Positions 49,005 through 57,681 of a DNA stretch of 64,000 nt are shown here, in pieces. Origin of the DNA: JBPEWY01 sp052032225 (GTDB taxonomy: Bacteria > Bacteroidota > Bacteroidia > Flavobacteriales > Flavobacteriaceae); contig JBPEWY010000034.1 of NCBI GenBank assembly GCA_052032225.1, positions 1-64,000 on the forward strand, given 5' to 3'. Within the stretch, counting starts at the first letter, position 1. Each line of letters begins with the position of its first letter. Under the pieces are notes generated by a model. The model had not been told where the DNA came from, ran no database searches, and saw nothing but the letters and a program-made list of their open reading frames with translations. The translations under genes and the position numbers were made by a program.

Positions 49005-51131
49005 ATGAAAAAACACAACAATAAGTATATAAACAGAGAAATAAGCTGGTTGCATTTTAATGCCAGAGTGTTGCAAGAAGCAGCAGACGAAACAGTACCC
49101 TTAATAGAACGTTTACGTTTTCTGGGTATTTTTTCTAACAATTTAGATGAGTTTTTTAAAGTACGTTATGCAACCGTAAAGCGTATTGTACTTTCAGGTA
49201 AAAAGGGAAAACGAGTACTTGGCGGTACAAATGCAAAAGAGCTCTTAGAGCAAATCACGCAAATAGTAATAAAACAACAAGCAGAAAGCCTTCAAATTTT
49301 AAGTGACATTGAAAAAAAATTAGAAGAAGAGAACATTTTTATAATAGACGAGACCGAAGTAAACCAAGAGCAAGCTAACTTTATAAAAAACTATTTCATT
49401 CAAAAAGTTAGTCCGGCTTTAGCAACCATAATGTTAAACGAGCTTGCAGAGTTTCCCATTTTAAAAGACAGCGCTGCATATTTAGCTGTTAAAATGGTAA
49501 TGAAAAACGGCGAAAATATTAATTACAAAAACACCAATAGTAAGGCGCTAAGCTCTAAAAATATTAATTATGCATTAATAGAAATACCTAAAACTATAGA
49601 TCGTTTTGTGGTTTTGCCTAAACAAGGCGACAAGAACTACATTATTATGTTAGACGATTTAATTAGGTATTGTTTAGATAGTATCTTTTCTATTTTTGAT
49701 TATGAGTCACTAACGGCCCATATGATCAAAATAACACGAGATGCAGAGTTAGATATTGATACCGATTTAAGTAAAAGCTTCATAGAAAAAATATCAAGTA
49801 GTGTTAAAGGGCGTAAAATGAGTGAGCCGGTTAGGTTTGTGTACGATAAAAATATTGATAAAGACACGCTCTCTTTCTTGATGGATAAAATGGGTATAGA
49901 TGATGTAGATAGTGTTATTCCTGGCGGAAGATATCATAATCGTAGAGATTATATGAACTTCCCAAGCTTAGGAAGAACTGATTTACTTTATGAAAAATAC
50001 CCACCTCTGCCCATAAAAGGATTAGATTTAGAAGGTAGTTTACTCGAAAAAATTGCACAAAAAGACTATTTGCAATTTACCCCATACCATACTTTTTCTT
50101 ACGTTATTAGATTTTTAAGAGAAGCTGCATTAGATCCAAAGGTTAAATCAATTAAAATTACAGTTTACAGATTGGCTAAAAATTCTCAAATAGCCAGCTC
50201 TCTAATAAATGCAGTCAAAAACGGTAAACAAGTAACTGTACAGATAGAGTTGCAAGCACGTTTTGATGAAGAAGCTAATATTGAATACGCAGAGCAATTA
50301 GAATCAGAAGGGGTAAAACTTATTGTAGGGGTTCCGGGATTAAAAGTACACAGTAAAATTTGTGTTATAGAACGCGAAGAAAACAATAAAATTAAGAGAT
50401 ATGGTTTTATAAGCACCGGAAACTTTAACGAGTCTACAGCCAGAATTTATACAGATTACACGTTGTTTACTGCTCATCAAGGTATTTGTAAAGAGTTAAA
50501 TAAAGTATTTGGTTTTTTTGAAACTACCTATAAAATAAACAAATACAAACATTTAATAGTATCACCACATTATACCCGAAGCACCTTTTTTAAACTCATT
50601 AATAACGAGATTAAAAATGCAAAAGAAGGGAAAGAAGCCTACATAAAATTAAAAATGAATAGTCTTACCAGTTATGATATGGTAGATAAACTTTATGAAG
50701 CAAGTAGGGCAGGAGTTAAGATTAAAATGATTGTTAGAGGTACTTGTTGTTTAATACCAGGAATACCCGGAATGAGCGAAAATATAGAAGCCATAAGCGT
50801 TGTAGATAAGTATTTAGAGCACCCAAGAGTTTTTATTTTCTGTAATGATGGCGATACCAAAGTATATATATCGTCTGCAGATTGGATGACCAGAAATTTA
50901 GATTACAGAGTAGAAGTAGGATGCCCAATTTACGATGAAAACATAAAGCAAGAACTCATAGAGAATTTTGAAATTTGTTGGAGCGACAACGTAAAAGCCA
51001 GATTGTTTACCGAAAAACAAGACAATGCATACAGAAGAAATAACAAACCAAAAGTACGCTCACAATTTGCTTTGTACGATTATTATTTAGCAAAATTAAA
51101 AGGACTAGAAGAGCCCGTTAAACAATATTAA
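49005..51131 (+). CDS. ppk1: polyphosphate kinase 1
   Basis: PPK1 makes polyphosphate from ATP. The 708-residue protein has the family start N-R-E-I-S-W-L-H-F-N-A-R-V-L, the catalytic His region K-V-H-S-K-I-C-V and the downstream F-I-S-T-G-N-F-N-E-S. A second motif R-G-T-C-C-L-I-P-G completes the C-terminal domain. It follows sixA with no gap and precedes ppx by 25 nt. Confidence 0.95.
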   Translation: MKKHNNKYINREISWLHFNARVLQEAADETVPLIERLRFLGIFSNNLDEFFKVRYATVKRIVLSGKKGKRVLGGTNAKELLEQITQIVIKQQAESLQILSDIEKKLEEENIFIIDETEVNQEQANFIKNYFIQKVSPALATIMLNELAEFPILKDSAAYLAVKMVMKNGENINYKNTNSKALSSKNINYALIEIPKTIDRFVVLPKQGDKNYIIMLDDLIRYCLDSIFSIFDYESLTAHMIKITRDAELDIDTDLSKSFIEKISSSVKGRKMSEPVRFVYDKNIDKDTLSFLMDKMGIDDVDSVIPGGRYHNRRDYMNFPSLGRTDLLYEKYPPLPIKGLDLEGSLLEKIAQKDYLQFTPYHTFSYVIRFLREAALDPKVKSIKITVYRLAKNSQIASSLINAVKNGKQVTVQIELQARFDEEANIEYAEQLESEGVKLIVGVPGLKVHSKICVIEREENNKIKRYGFISTGNFNESTARIYTDYTLFTAHQGICKELNKVFGFFETTYKINKYKHLIVSPHYTRSTFFKLINNEIKNAKEGKEAYIKLKMNSLTSYDMVDKLYEASRAGVKIKMIVRGTCCLIPGIPGMSENIEAISVVDKYLEHPRVFIFCNDGDTKVYISSADWMTRNLDYRVEVGCPIYDENIKQELIENFEICWSDNVKARLFTEKQDNAYRRNNKPKVRSQFALYDYYLAKLKGLEEPVKQY

Positions 51132-51155
51132 CTATTAAAACTTCCTGTACACAAA

Positions 51156-52064
51156 GTGTTAAAAATAAGGAAATTTGCAGCTATAGATATAGGCTCTAAC
51201 GCCATAAGGCTGTTAGTGAATAATGTAATTGAAGAAAAAGGAAAAGAAACTCAATTTAGAAAAAGCTCTCTGGTTAGAGTGCCTATTAGATTGGGGCAAG
51301 ATTCTTTTACTTTGGGAGAAATATCTGAAACAAATGCCCAAAGAATGATAGATGCCATGAAAGCATTCAAGCTGCTTATGAATGTTCACGGAGTAGAAAA
51401 GTACATGGCATGTGCTACATCGGCAATGAGAGAAGCTAATAACGGTTATGAAATAGCAGAAACCATTCACAAAAAAACGGGTGTTAAAATTGATATTATT
51501 GATGGAAAAAAGGAAGCTGCCATTATAGCATCAACCGATTTGCATCAACTAATAGAAAAAGATAAAGCATACTTATATGTAGATGTAGGTGGCGGAAGCA
51601 CAGAATTCACTATTTTTTCTCAGGGTAAAATAGTAATATCTAAATCGTTTAAAATTGGTACTGTTAGGCTATTAAATAAAATGATAGAAGATACTGTTTG
51701 GACAGAAATAGAGCGTTGGATTAAAACTCAAACTAAGCCTTACAACAAATTATCTATTATTGGTTCTGGAGGGAATATTAATAAACTACATAAACTGTCC
51801 GGCAGAAAACCCGGACAGCCTTTATCGTATATATGGTTAAATGCTCAATACCAATTTCTACAAAGTTTAACTTACGATGAAAGAATTTCTGAATTAGGTT
51901 TAAACCCTGATAGAGCAGATGTAATTATACCAGCTACAAGAATATATCTTTTAGCTGCAAAATGGAGCGGAGCTAAAAAAATTCATGTGCCTAAAATAGG
52001 TCTGTCTGACGGAATAATTAAGCTATTGTATTATACAGAGAAAAAGAAACCTGTTGTAAAATAA
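51156..52064 (+). CDS. ppx: exopolyphosphatase (Ppx/GppA)
   Basis: The 302-residue actin-fold phosphatase has I-D-I-G-S-N-A-I-R-L-L-V at the N terminus and Y-V-D-V-G-G-G-S-T-E-F near residue 140. The start is GTG 51156. It breaks down polyphosphate or pppGpp, completing a sixA-ppk1-ppx group. The protein is shorter than E. coli Ppx (513) and lacks its C-terminal domain, as in many bacteria. Confidence 0.92.
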   Translation: MLKIRKFAAIDIGSNAIRLLVNNVIEEKGKETQFRKSSLVRVPIRLGQDSFTLGEISETNAQRMIDAMKAFKLLMNVHGVEKYMACATSAMREANNGYEIAETIHKKTGVKIDIIDGKKEAAIIASTDLHQLIEKDKAYLYVDVGGGSTEFTIFSQGKIVISKSFKIGTVRLLNKMIEDTVWTEIERWIKTQTKPYNKLSIIGSGGNINKLHKLSGRKPGQPLSYIWLNAQYQFLQSLTYDERISELGLNPDRADVIIPATRIYLLAAKWSGAKKIHVPKIGLSDGIIKLLYYTEKKKPVVK

Positions 52065-52068
52065 CAGG

Positions 52069-52668
52069 CTATCCATGCATAGTTTCTTTTTTACCTAAGT
52101 TGGCCATAAGTTTAGCTTCGTATTCTAAGAGCGCCTCCCACTTTTTATCAACTTCTTCTCTGTTGCCATATTTTCTGGCAAACTTTAAAAACATTGTGTA
52201 GTGGTTGGCTTCAGAAACCATTAGATTTCTATAAAAATCTGCTAATTCTTTATCCTGAATATTTTCAGATAATAGTCTAAAACGCTCACAACTTCTGGCT
52301 TCTATTAAAGCTGCATACAAGAGTCTGTGCACTAAGTGTGTTTCTCTACTACCTCCTTTAGGGAAAAATTTCATTAAATCTACAACATACTCGTCTTTAC
52401 GTTCTTTGCCTAACACCCAACCTCGAGCAATAATTTTATCGTGTACCATTTTAAAATGGCTAATTTCTTCTTTAACTAAAGCGGTCATAGCTTGTACCAG
52501 CTCTGTTTTTTCGGGGAAACTTACAATTAGTGAGATGGCTGTACTTGCAGCTTTTTGCTCACAATAAGCATGGTCTGTTAAAATTTCTTCAATATTTTTT
52601 TCAACAATATTAACCCATCTTGGGTCTGTAGGTAATTTTAAACCGAGCATGATAAAAAGTTTTCGCAA
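52069..52668 (-). CDS. miaE: tRNA-(ms2io6A37)-hydroxylase
   Basis: MiaE hydroxylates ms2i6A at tRNA position 37 with a di-iron centre. The 199-residue all-helical protein has the ligands in D-H-A-Y-C-E-Q-K-A-A, K-E-E-I-S-H-F, A-R-S-C-E-R and S-E-A-N-H-Y. It is 6 nt after the DUF1697 gene and third in the dnaX operon. Confidence 0.92.
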   Translation of the reverse strand: MRKLFIMLGLKLPTDPRWVNIVEKNIEEILTDHAYCEQKAASTAISLIVSFPEKTELVQAMTALVKEEISHFKMVHDKIIARGWVLGKERKDEYVVDLMKFFPKGGSRETHLVHRLLYAALIEARSCERFRLLSENIQDKELADFYRNLMVSEANHYTMFLKFARKYGNREEVDKKWEALLEYEAKLMANLGKKETMHG

Positions 52669-52674
52669 AAATAA

Positions 52675-53223
52675 CTAAATATTATTAGCCAACGAAAGCA
52701 GCTTGTTTGCGCTGTTCCAGTTTCTGGTGGTAGCTTTCAATTTTAACTTGCTTTCAAAAAAGTTGTTAGATAGCTTAGTACGGCCGTATCCGTTGGGGCA
52801 GTACAAGTAAATTATATTGTCTTGAACTAAAAACTGATCGGCTTCAGATTTGTATTTTTCTAAAGATGCTATAAAGTGAGGTAGCGGTTTTTTTGATAAG
52901 AAAGTAATATGCAGTCGTTTAACATCTACTGTTTTATCTTTTAAAAAAGGATTGTTGGCGATGTAATATTGTAATTGTTTAGGTGTAAAAACAAACACAG
53001 TTACATCATCATAACCAAACTCTTTAGCTATACCTGCCTGAATTTTTTCTTGTAGTATTTTGGTACTTTTATCGGTAGAAGTAAAAATTACATTTCCGCT
53101 TTGTATGTAAGAGACAACTTGGCTAAAGCCTAAAGAGGCATAGCATTCTCTTAGCTCTTGCATGCTTATTTTACGGTGTCCGGTAACATTTATTCCTCTA
53201 AGTAACGAGATGTATGTAGGCAT
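52675..53223 (-). CDS. DUF1697 protein
   Basis: The 182-residue protein has the family signature near its start: L-L-R-G-I-N-V-T-G-H-R-K-I and Y-I-Q-S-G-N-V-I-F, then V-F-V-F-T-P-K-Q-L, with the ending T-T-R-N-W-N-S-A-N-K-L. Structures of relatives have an alpha/beta fold but no activity is known. It starts 1 nt after dnaX, so translation is probably coupled. Confidence 0.9.
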   Translation of the reverse strand: MPTYISLLRGINVTGHRKISMQELRECYASLGFSQVVSYIQSGNVIFTSTDKSTKILQEKIQAGIAKEFGYDDVTVFVFTPKQLQYYIANNPFLKDKTVDVKRLHITFLSKKPLPHFIASLEKYKSEADQFLVQDNIIYLYCPNGYGRTKLSNNFFESKLKLKATTRNWNSANKLLSLANNI

Positions 53224-53224
53224 A

Positions 53225-55036
53225 TTAAAGATCTAAGTCAAATTCTTTTTTTAATAGTGCTAAATTTGGGTTTTTTTCGAGCAGTTTTGCAAATTTTTCT
53301 TGTGGTGTAAACGCATATTTTTGAGCTTCTTCTTCGTTTACGGTAATAGTTAGAGAGAGGTGAAAGTTGTTAAGTTCTTTCTTTAAAAATTCTAACAGCC
53401 CCCTTTGATCTCTTATAATTTCTTGTTTCATAGTATCGTTTGGTACTTCTAACGATATTATGCTTTTGTCTATAAGCTTTGGAAGGCTTGTAGACAGGTT
53501 AGAGGCAAGCAACTTTTTACCTCTGTTTTCTAACGTTTTTACATAAGTTGTCCAAGCTGTTTGTAAAGCACTTTCAGTAAAAACGTCTTCAGGTAAGACT
53601 GTATCTGTAACTTTAATTTCTTGCTTTTTCTTTTCAAGCTCTTTTTTAACCTTTATACTAGAAATAGATAAGCCCGATATTTTTTTAGAACCAATATTTA
53701 ATTTTGTTTTAACCTCTGGCTTATTTTCTTCTTTAGCGCTGGTAATTGTTGCAGTAGTACTCTCTTTAACCCTGTTTGTGTTTGCAACAACATTAGAATT
53801 TGTAGCAATTGTTGTGCTTACAGGCTCTTGTTTTGAAGAAATAGCAGCTTCTTCATTTATAACTTGTTGAGCCAGATTATTTGGTACTGCCGATTCTGGA
53901 TTTTTTATTTCTTTTTTAGTAGTAGTTTCTTTAAATGTTGAAGCCGGAATTATAAAAGGTTCTTCATTTTTTTTTTCTCCATCAAAATTGATAGAGGCCA
54001 GTTGCATTAAACACAATTCAACTAATAAACGCTGATTTTTACTGGCTTTATAATTTAAATCGCATTCGTTGGCAAGTTCAATAGCTTTTAGTAAAAAAGC
54101 AGTATCTACTTGCTGAGCTTGCTCTTTATACTTTTGCTGAGTATCTGGAGATACTTCTAAAAGCGAAACGGTAGTTTCGTTTTTGCATACCAATAAATCT
54201 CTGAAATGAGATGCTAAGCCGGTAATAAAATGATGTCCTTCAAATCCTTTAGATAAGATTGTATTAAAGTAAACTAAAAGCTCCGGTATGTTATGTTGTA
54301 ATATAAGGTTGGTAACCTCAAAATAGGTGTCGTAATCTAAAATGTTTAGGTTTTCTGTAACTGCCTGTCGAGTTAGCTTATTGCCCGAGTAGCTAACAAC
54401 ACGATCAAAAATAGAAAGCGCATCACGCATAGCACCATCTGCTTTTTGAGCAATTATATGTAGTGCTTCTTCTTCGGCTTCTATGCCTTGGTTTTCTGCT
54501 ATGTGTTTTAAATAAGCAGCTGCATCTTTAACGGTAATTCGTTTAAAATCAAAAATTTGACACCTCGATAAAATAGTTGGTATAATTTTATGCTTCTCTG
54601 TAGTAGCTAAAATAAAAATGGCATGCTTTGGAGGCTCCTCTAAGGTTTTTAAAAACGCATTAAAAGCAGCTGAGGAAAGCATGTGAACCTCGTCTATTAT
54701 ATAGACTTTATATTTACCAACTTGAGGCGGAATTCTAACTTGGTCTATAAGATTCCTTATATCGTCTACAGAGTTATTAGAAGCAGCATCGAGTTCAAAA
54801 ATATTAAACGAAAAGTCTTGATCTGGGCTATCTGCACTATCTTTATTAATCTCTTTAGCTAAAATTCTGGCACAAGTAGTTTTGCCAACTCCTCTCGGAC
54901 CACAAAAAAGGAGTGCCTGCGCTAAATGATTGTTTTCTATAGCATTTAGTAATGTATTTGTAATGGCTTCCTGGCCAACAACATCTTTAAAAGTTTGTGG
55001 TCTGTATTTACGTGCTGAAACTACAAAATGCTCCAT
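53225..55036 (-). CDS. dnaX: DNA polymerase III subunit gamma/tau
   Basis: DnaX is the clamp-loader ATPase. The 603-residue protein has Walker A G-P-R-G-V-G-K-T-T (residues 46-54), Walker B I-I-D-E-V-H, the arginine-finger motif S-R-C and a low-complexity Lys/Glu/Thr-rich tau region after about residue 360. The four zinc-binding cysteines usual after the first helix are replaced by an acidic D-S-A-D-S-P-D-Q-D loop, as in other flavobacteria. It heads the operon with DUF1697 and miaE. Confidence 0.95.
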   Translation of the reverse strand: MEHFVVSARKYRPQTFKDVVGQEAITNTLLNAIENNHLAQALLFCGPRGVGKTTCARILAKEINKDSADSPDQDFSFNIFELDAASNNSVDDIRNLIDQVRIPPQVGKYKVYIIDEVHMLSSAAFNAFLKTLEEPPKHAIFILATTEKHKIIPTILSRCQIFDFKRITVKDAAAYLKHIAENQGIEAEEEALHIIAQKADGAMRDALSIFDRVVSYSGNKLTRQAVTENLNILDYDTYFEVTNLILQHNIPELLVYFNTILSKGFEGHHFITGLASHFRDLLVCKNETTVSLLEVSPDTQQKYKEQAQQVDTAFLLKAIELANECDLNYKASKNQRLLVELCLMQLASINFDGEKKNEEPFIIPASTFKETTTKKEIKNPESAVPNNLAQQVINEEAAISSKQEPVSTTIATNSNVVANTNRVKESTTATITSAKEENKPEVKTKLNIGSKKISGLSISSIKVKKELEKKKQEIKVTDTVLPEDVFTESALQTAWTTYVKTLENRGKKLLASNLSTSLPKLIDKSIISLEVPNDTMKQEIIRDQRGLLEFLKKELNNFHLSLTITVNEEEAQKYAFTPQEKFAKLLEKNPNLALLKKEFDLDL

Positions 55037-55164
55037 AACACAAAGATAAAAATACCACCAAAATTTTAGCTTTTGCAGGTGGTATTTTACTATGAGTTAT
55101 TAACAATTTTTTACTATTTAAATAGGTTTAAAAGGAATAGTTTTTGCATAATTAGTAATAGTTG

Positions 55165-55195
55165 TTGTTACAGCAAATTGAAAGCTGTAATTTTG
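55165..55195 (+). promoter_or_regulatory. rnpB promoter candidate
   Basis: TTG at 55165-55167 and TAATTTTG at 55188-55195 are separated by 20 nt and fit the Bacteroidota consensus. The predicted start near 55201 is about 67 nt before the RNA's P1 helix, so the 5' end would need processing or a closer promoter. Confidence 0.5.
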
Positions 55196-55267
55196 TAAAG
55201 CTAATATGTTTAAGTGTTGTAATTAAGGTGTTAAATTGCGCCAATAAACTTTAAATATTAAAAAATA

Positions 55268-55562
55268 AAAAAGCAGGCTGTCTTATCGCTCTGCTTTGCA
55301 GAGAGGAAAGTCCGGACACCATAGCGCAGTATAGCGGGTAACGCCCGTCCGCCGTGAGGCGAGGACTAGTGCAACAGAAAGTATGTACAGGTAATGCTGT
55401 AGTGAAATCAGGTAAACTCTATACGGTGCAACGCCAAGTAAACCGGCGCTTTAGGGTTGCGCGCCCGATGCCGGAGGGTAGGCGGTTAGAGACTACGGGT
55501 AACTGTAGTCCTAGATAAATGATAAGACTAGACAGAATCCGGCTTATAGGCCTGCTTTTTTA
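55268..55562 (+). ncRNA. rnpB: RNase P RNA, class A
   Basis: The catalytic RNA of RNase P is identified by the universal core GAGGAAAGTCCGGAC at 55303-55317, the ACAGAA of J-regions near 55373 and 55532-55537 and the closing ACAGAATCCGGCTTA-type segment. The ends pair perfectly: AAAAAGCAGGC (55268-55278) with GCCTGCTTTTT (55550-55560), forming P1. The 3' T-run merges with a terminator, and the last bases overlap the stop codon of convergent rsmD (55560-55562). Confidence 0.96.
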
Positions 55563-56102
55563 TTTTTTATGTTCAAAAAAGCTAAACGTACTACTACCGT
55601 AACTTTTGGCAAAACTAAAATTGGGCAAATGCTCTAACGAAGTGTGTTTAGCATGCTCTATAATTAAAAAACCTTCTTCAGACAGTAAGTTATTTTTAAA
55701 AACTAAATGTTCAATTTCGGCAAATTTTGCTTCATCTAAATCATAAGGTGGGTCGGCAAAAATAATATCTGATGGCTGTTTGTAAAGGTTTAAAAACTTA
55801 AACACATCACTTTTTACGGTTTGTAAAGATAAGCCTAACTCTTTAGCAGTTTTGTTTAAAAATTGTATACATCCGGCGTGCGCATCTACACTTGTTATGT
55901 ATTGGCAACCTCTTGAGGCAAATTCTAAGCTTATACTGCCAATACCGGAAAACAAATCCAATAGCGTAACTTCATCAAAATAAAAGTGATTGTTTAAAAT
56001 ATTAAATAACGATTCTTTGGCCATGTCTGTAGTTGGCCTTACTGGTAATTTTTTAGGCGCTATAATCCTTTTTCCTTTGTATTTACCGGATATAATTCTC
56101 AT
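55560..56102 (-). CDS. rsmD: 16S rRNA m2G966 methyltransferase
   Basis: RsmD methylates G966 of 16S rRNA. The 180-residue Rossmann methyltransferase has the RNA-binding start R-I-I-S-G-K-Y-K-G-K-R, the SAM site L-D-L-F-S-G-I-G-S-I-S-L-E and the N6/N2 motif F-A-D-P-P-Y-D. It shares a base with the DUF3822 gene upstream (ATG/TAA overlap at 56102) and its stop overlaps rnpB. Confidence 0.95.
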   Translation of the reverse strand: MRIISGKYKGKRIIAPKKLPVRPTTDMAKESLFNILNNHFYFDEVTLLDLFSGIGSISLEFASRGCQYITSVDAHAGCIQFLNKTAKELGLSLQTVKSDVFKFLNLYKQPSDIIFADPPYDLDEAKFAEIEHLVFKNNLLSEEGFLIIEHAKHTSLEHLPNFSFAKSYGSSTFSFFEHKK

Positions 56103-56932
56103 TAAAATGAATGGGTTAGTAAAAAGGTGCTATACAAGTCTGTATTTGTAATATGTTCTTGCAAAGGTACGCCTGTTTTTTGTTCTACAGAAACGTTTCT
56201 GATGTAGTTATAGGCTATTTCAAACAAAGCACTTTCTTTGGTTATGTTTCCGGTAAGATTTAATGCAAATGTTTCTGGGTTTAGACCAAGTTGCTCGGCA
56301 GTAAATAAAATGTAGTAAATAAAGTCTTCCGGGGTGTTATATGTAAATGTATTATAAAATAACAGTTTTTTTTGTGCGGTTACAACCAACTCAAAATGAG
56401 TATTGGCTATAACGGCAAACATGGTTTTTTCTTGGTGGTTTTGCTGTAAAAAATGTTGCACCATTACAGTAGATGCGTGCTTGTAGTTAAACTCACCAAA
56501 GCAATCAAAAAAGTAGTTGTTTAAGTTAGTAAAAGGCACATAAACATTAACTAGTGCATTGGTTGTCAACGTATCATAAGCAATTTCATCGGTTTCAAAA
56601 ATTTTTACCGAGTATTTTAAATAGTTAGATAGTTTGTCTTTATCAAACAAAGAAGCAGGCACCCAGGCAGACAACTCATTTTCATGAAGTACTTGCACTT
56701 GTTTAAATTTTTTGTTGGCAAGTTGTGTTTGCTCAAAAATGGCTTTAGTGTGTTTTAGTGCTTTTTCGGGTGAGACTTGTTTATTAAAGGAATGATGCTC
56801 TAATGCAATGATTTCTTGCTCTAAAGTATCTAAAACACAAAAAGAAAGTCCATTCAGGCTTACCTGAATGGACAATTTAGAAAATGTTGTATTAGGAATA
56901 GTTATACTATTGCTGGTCTTTTTTAGTGTCAT
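56102..56932 (-). CDS. DUF3822 protein (possibly actin-like, PilM-type)
   Basis: The 276-residue protein belongs to DUF3822. The pattern of two alpha/beta lobes (S-I-Q-V-S-L-N-G-L-S-F-C-V-L-D near the start; M-F-A-V-I-A-N-T-H-F-E-L-V-V-T-A-Q-K-K-L-L-F-Y-N near residue 175, broken by turns) resembles the actin-like PilM fold of pilus platforms. The phosphate loops of active ATPases are not obvious. It lies between a membrane-anchored pilin-like gene (26-nt overlap) and rsmD (1-nt overlap). The actin-like call is my inference and needs structural confirmation. Confidence 0.7.
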   Translation of the reverse strand: MTLKKTSNSITIPNTTFSKLSIQVSLNGLSFCVLDTLEQEIIALEHHSFNKQVSPEKALKHTKAIFEQTQLANKKFKQVQVLHENELSAWVPASLFDKDKLSNYLKYSVKIFETDEIAYDTLTTNALVNVYVPFTNLNNYFFDCFGEFNYKHASTVMVQHFLQQNHQEKTMFAVIANTHFELVVTAQKKLLFYNTFTYNTPEDFIYYILFTAEQLGLNPETFALNLTGNITKESALFEIAYNYIRNVSVEQKTGVPLQEHITNTDLYSTFLLTHSF

Positions 56933-57560
56933 AAATTGTTGGCCAGTTACCGTTAGTGCTCACATCTGTAAGTGAACCTACTTTAATTTCTGCACCGTTT
57001 ACTTCATCAACATCAATAATTTCTTTTTCACGAGCCACTAATTCTTCAGGTTGATCGTATAAAATTACGTCTTTAGCAACTTTAGCTTCAAAAACAGCAG
57101 CTTTGTAGCCGTTTTTATCTAAAATATCTGCTTTCATAGTAAAGGTCTCGTTGTTAGGAGCTCCAGGAACTTTCATTAAATCTTTATAATGGTCAGAACC
57201 TTTAAACAAAGAGTCTTTAACTTTAACAAAACCAAGGGTATCTATAATTTTTACTTCACGAAGCATGTCAATTCTATACACTTTGTCATACTCCATGTAA
57301 GAAGAGTCTCTTTGCTGAGTTATAGTAAACTCTGCAGTATCTATAAACTTTATTAGCGATTCAAAATCATTTGCATATCGTCCTGTTACTGTTCTGTGTG
57401 CTTCTTGAGCATCTCTAATGTCTTTTAGTCTTTCAATAACTTTAGCGTAACGCTCTTTTTTAACCTTTTCAAACTGAATAGGTTCGTTAATAGATTGGTA
57501 AATTTTGTACGCAAAGAAAATGCTTAATAACCATAGAACAATTTGTATTGCCGTCTTCAT
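56907..57560 (-). CDS. membrane-anchored protein with a pilin-stem-like N terminus
   Basis: The 217-residue protein has an N-terminal membrane helix (A-I-Q-I-V-L-W-L-L-S-I-F-F-A-Y) and then a helix with L-K-D-I-R-D-A-Q-E-A-H-R-T-V-T-G-R-Y-A broken by a turn, which looks like the alpha-1 to first-loop part of type II/IV pseudopilins. The rest is beta-rich and ends in an acidic loop. There is no prepilin peptidase site. It overlaps DUF3822 by 26 nt, so the two likely work together. Function is unknown. Confidence 0.65.
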   Translation of the reverse strand: MKTAIQIVLWLLSIFFAYKIYQSINEPIQFEKVKKERYAKVIERLKDIRDAQEAHRTVTGRYANDFESLIKFIDTAEFTITQQRDSSYMEYDKVYRIDMLREVKIIDTLGFVKVKDSLFKGSDHYKDLMKVPGAPNNETFTMKADILDKNGYKAAVFEAKVAKDVILYDQPEELVAREKEIIDVDEVNGAEIKVGSLTDVSTNGNWPTIYDTKKDQQ

Positions 57561-57601
57561 TTTTTGAGTAGTGTTAGTTAAATTATTTTACGTGGTTTAC
57601 G

Positions 57602-57609
57602 CAAATCTA
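57602..57609 (-). promoter_or_regulatory. promoter -7 box (TAGATTTG) for the minus-strand operon
   Basis: CAAATCTA on the + strand reads TAGATTTG on the minus strand, fitting TAnnTTTG, 42 nt before the start at 57560. Confidence 0.5.
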
Positions 57610-57635
57610 CAATTTTTTTTTATTCAGAAAAGTAT

Positions 57636-57663
57636 TTGCCCTTAAAAAACATTATTAACTTTA
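57636..57663 (+). promoter_or_regulatory. promoter for the RecD-like helicase gene
   Basis: TTG at 57636-57638 and TAACTTTA at 57656-57663 are 17 nt apart, with one mismatch to TAnnTTTG at the last base. It is 18 nt before ATG 57682. Confidence 0.5.
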
Positions 57664-57681
57664 GCCTTGAATTAGGCCCTT

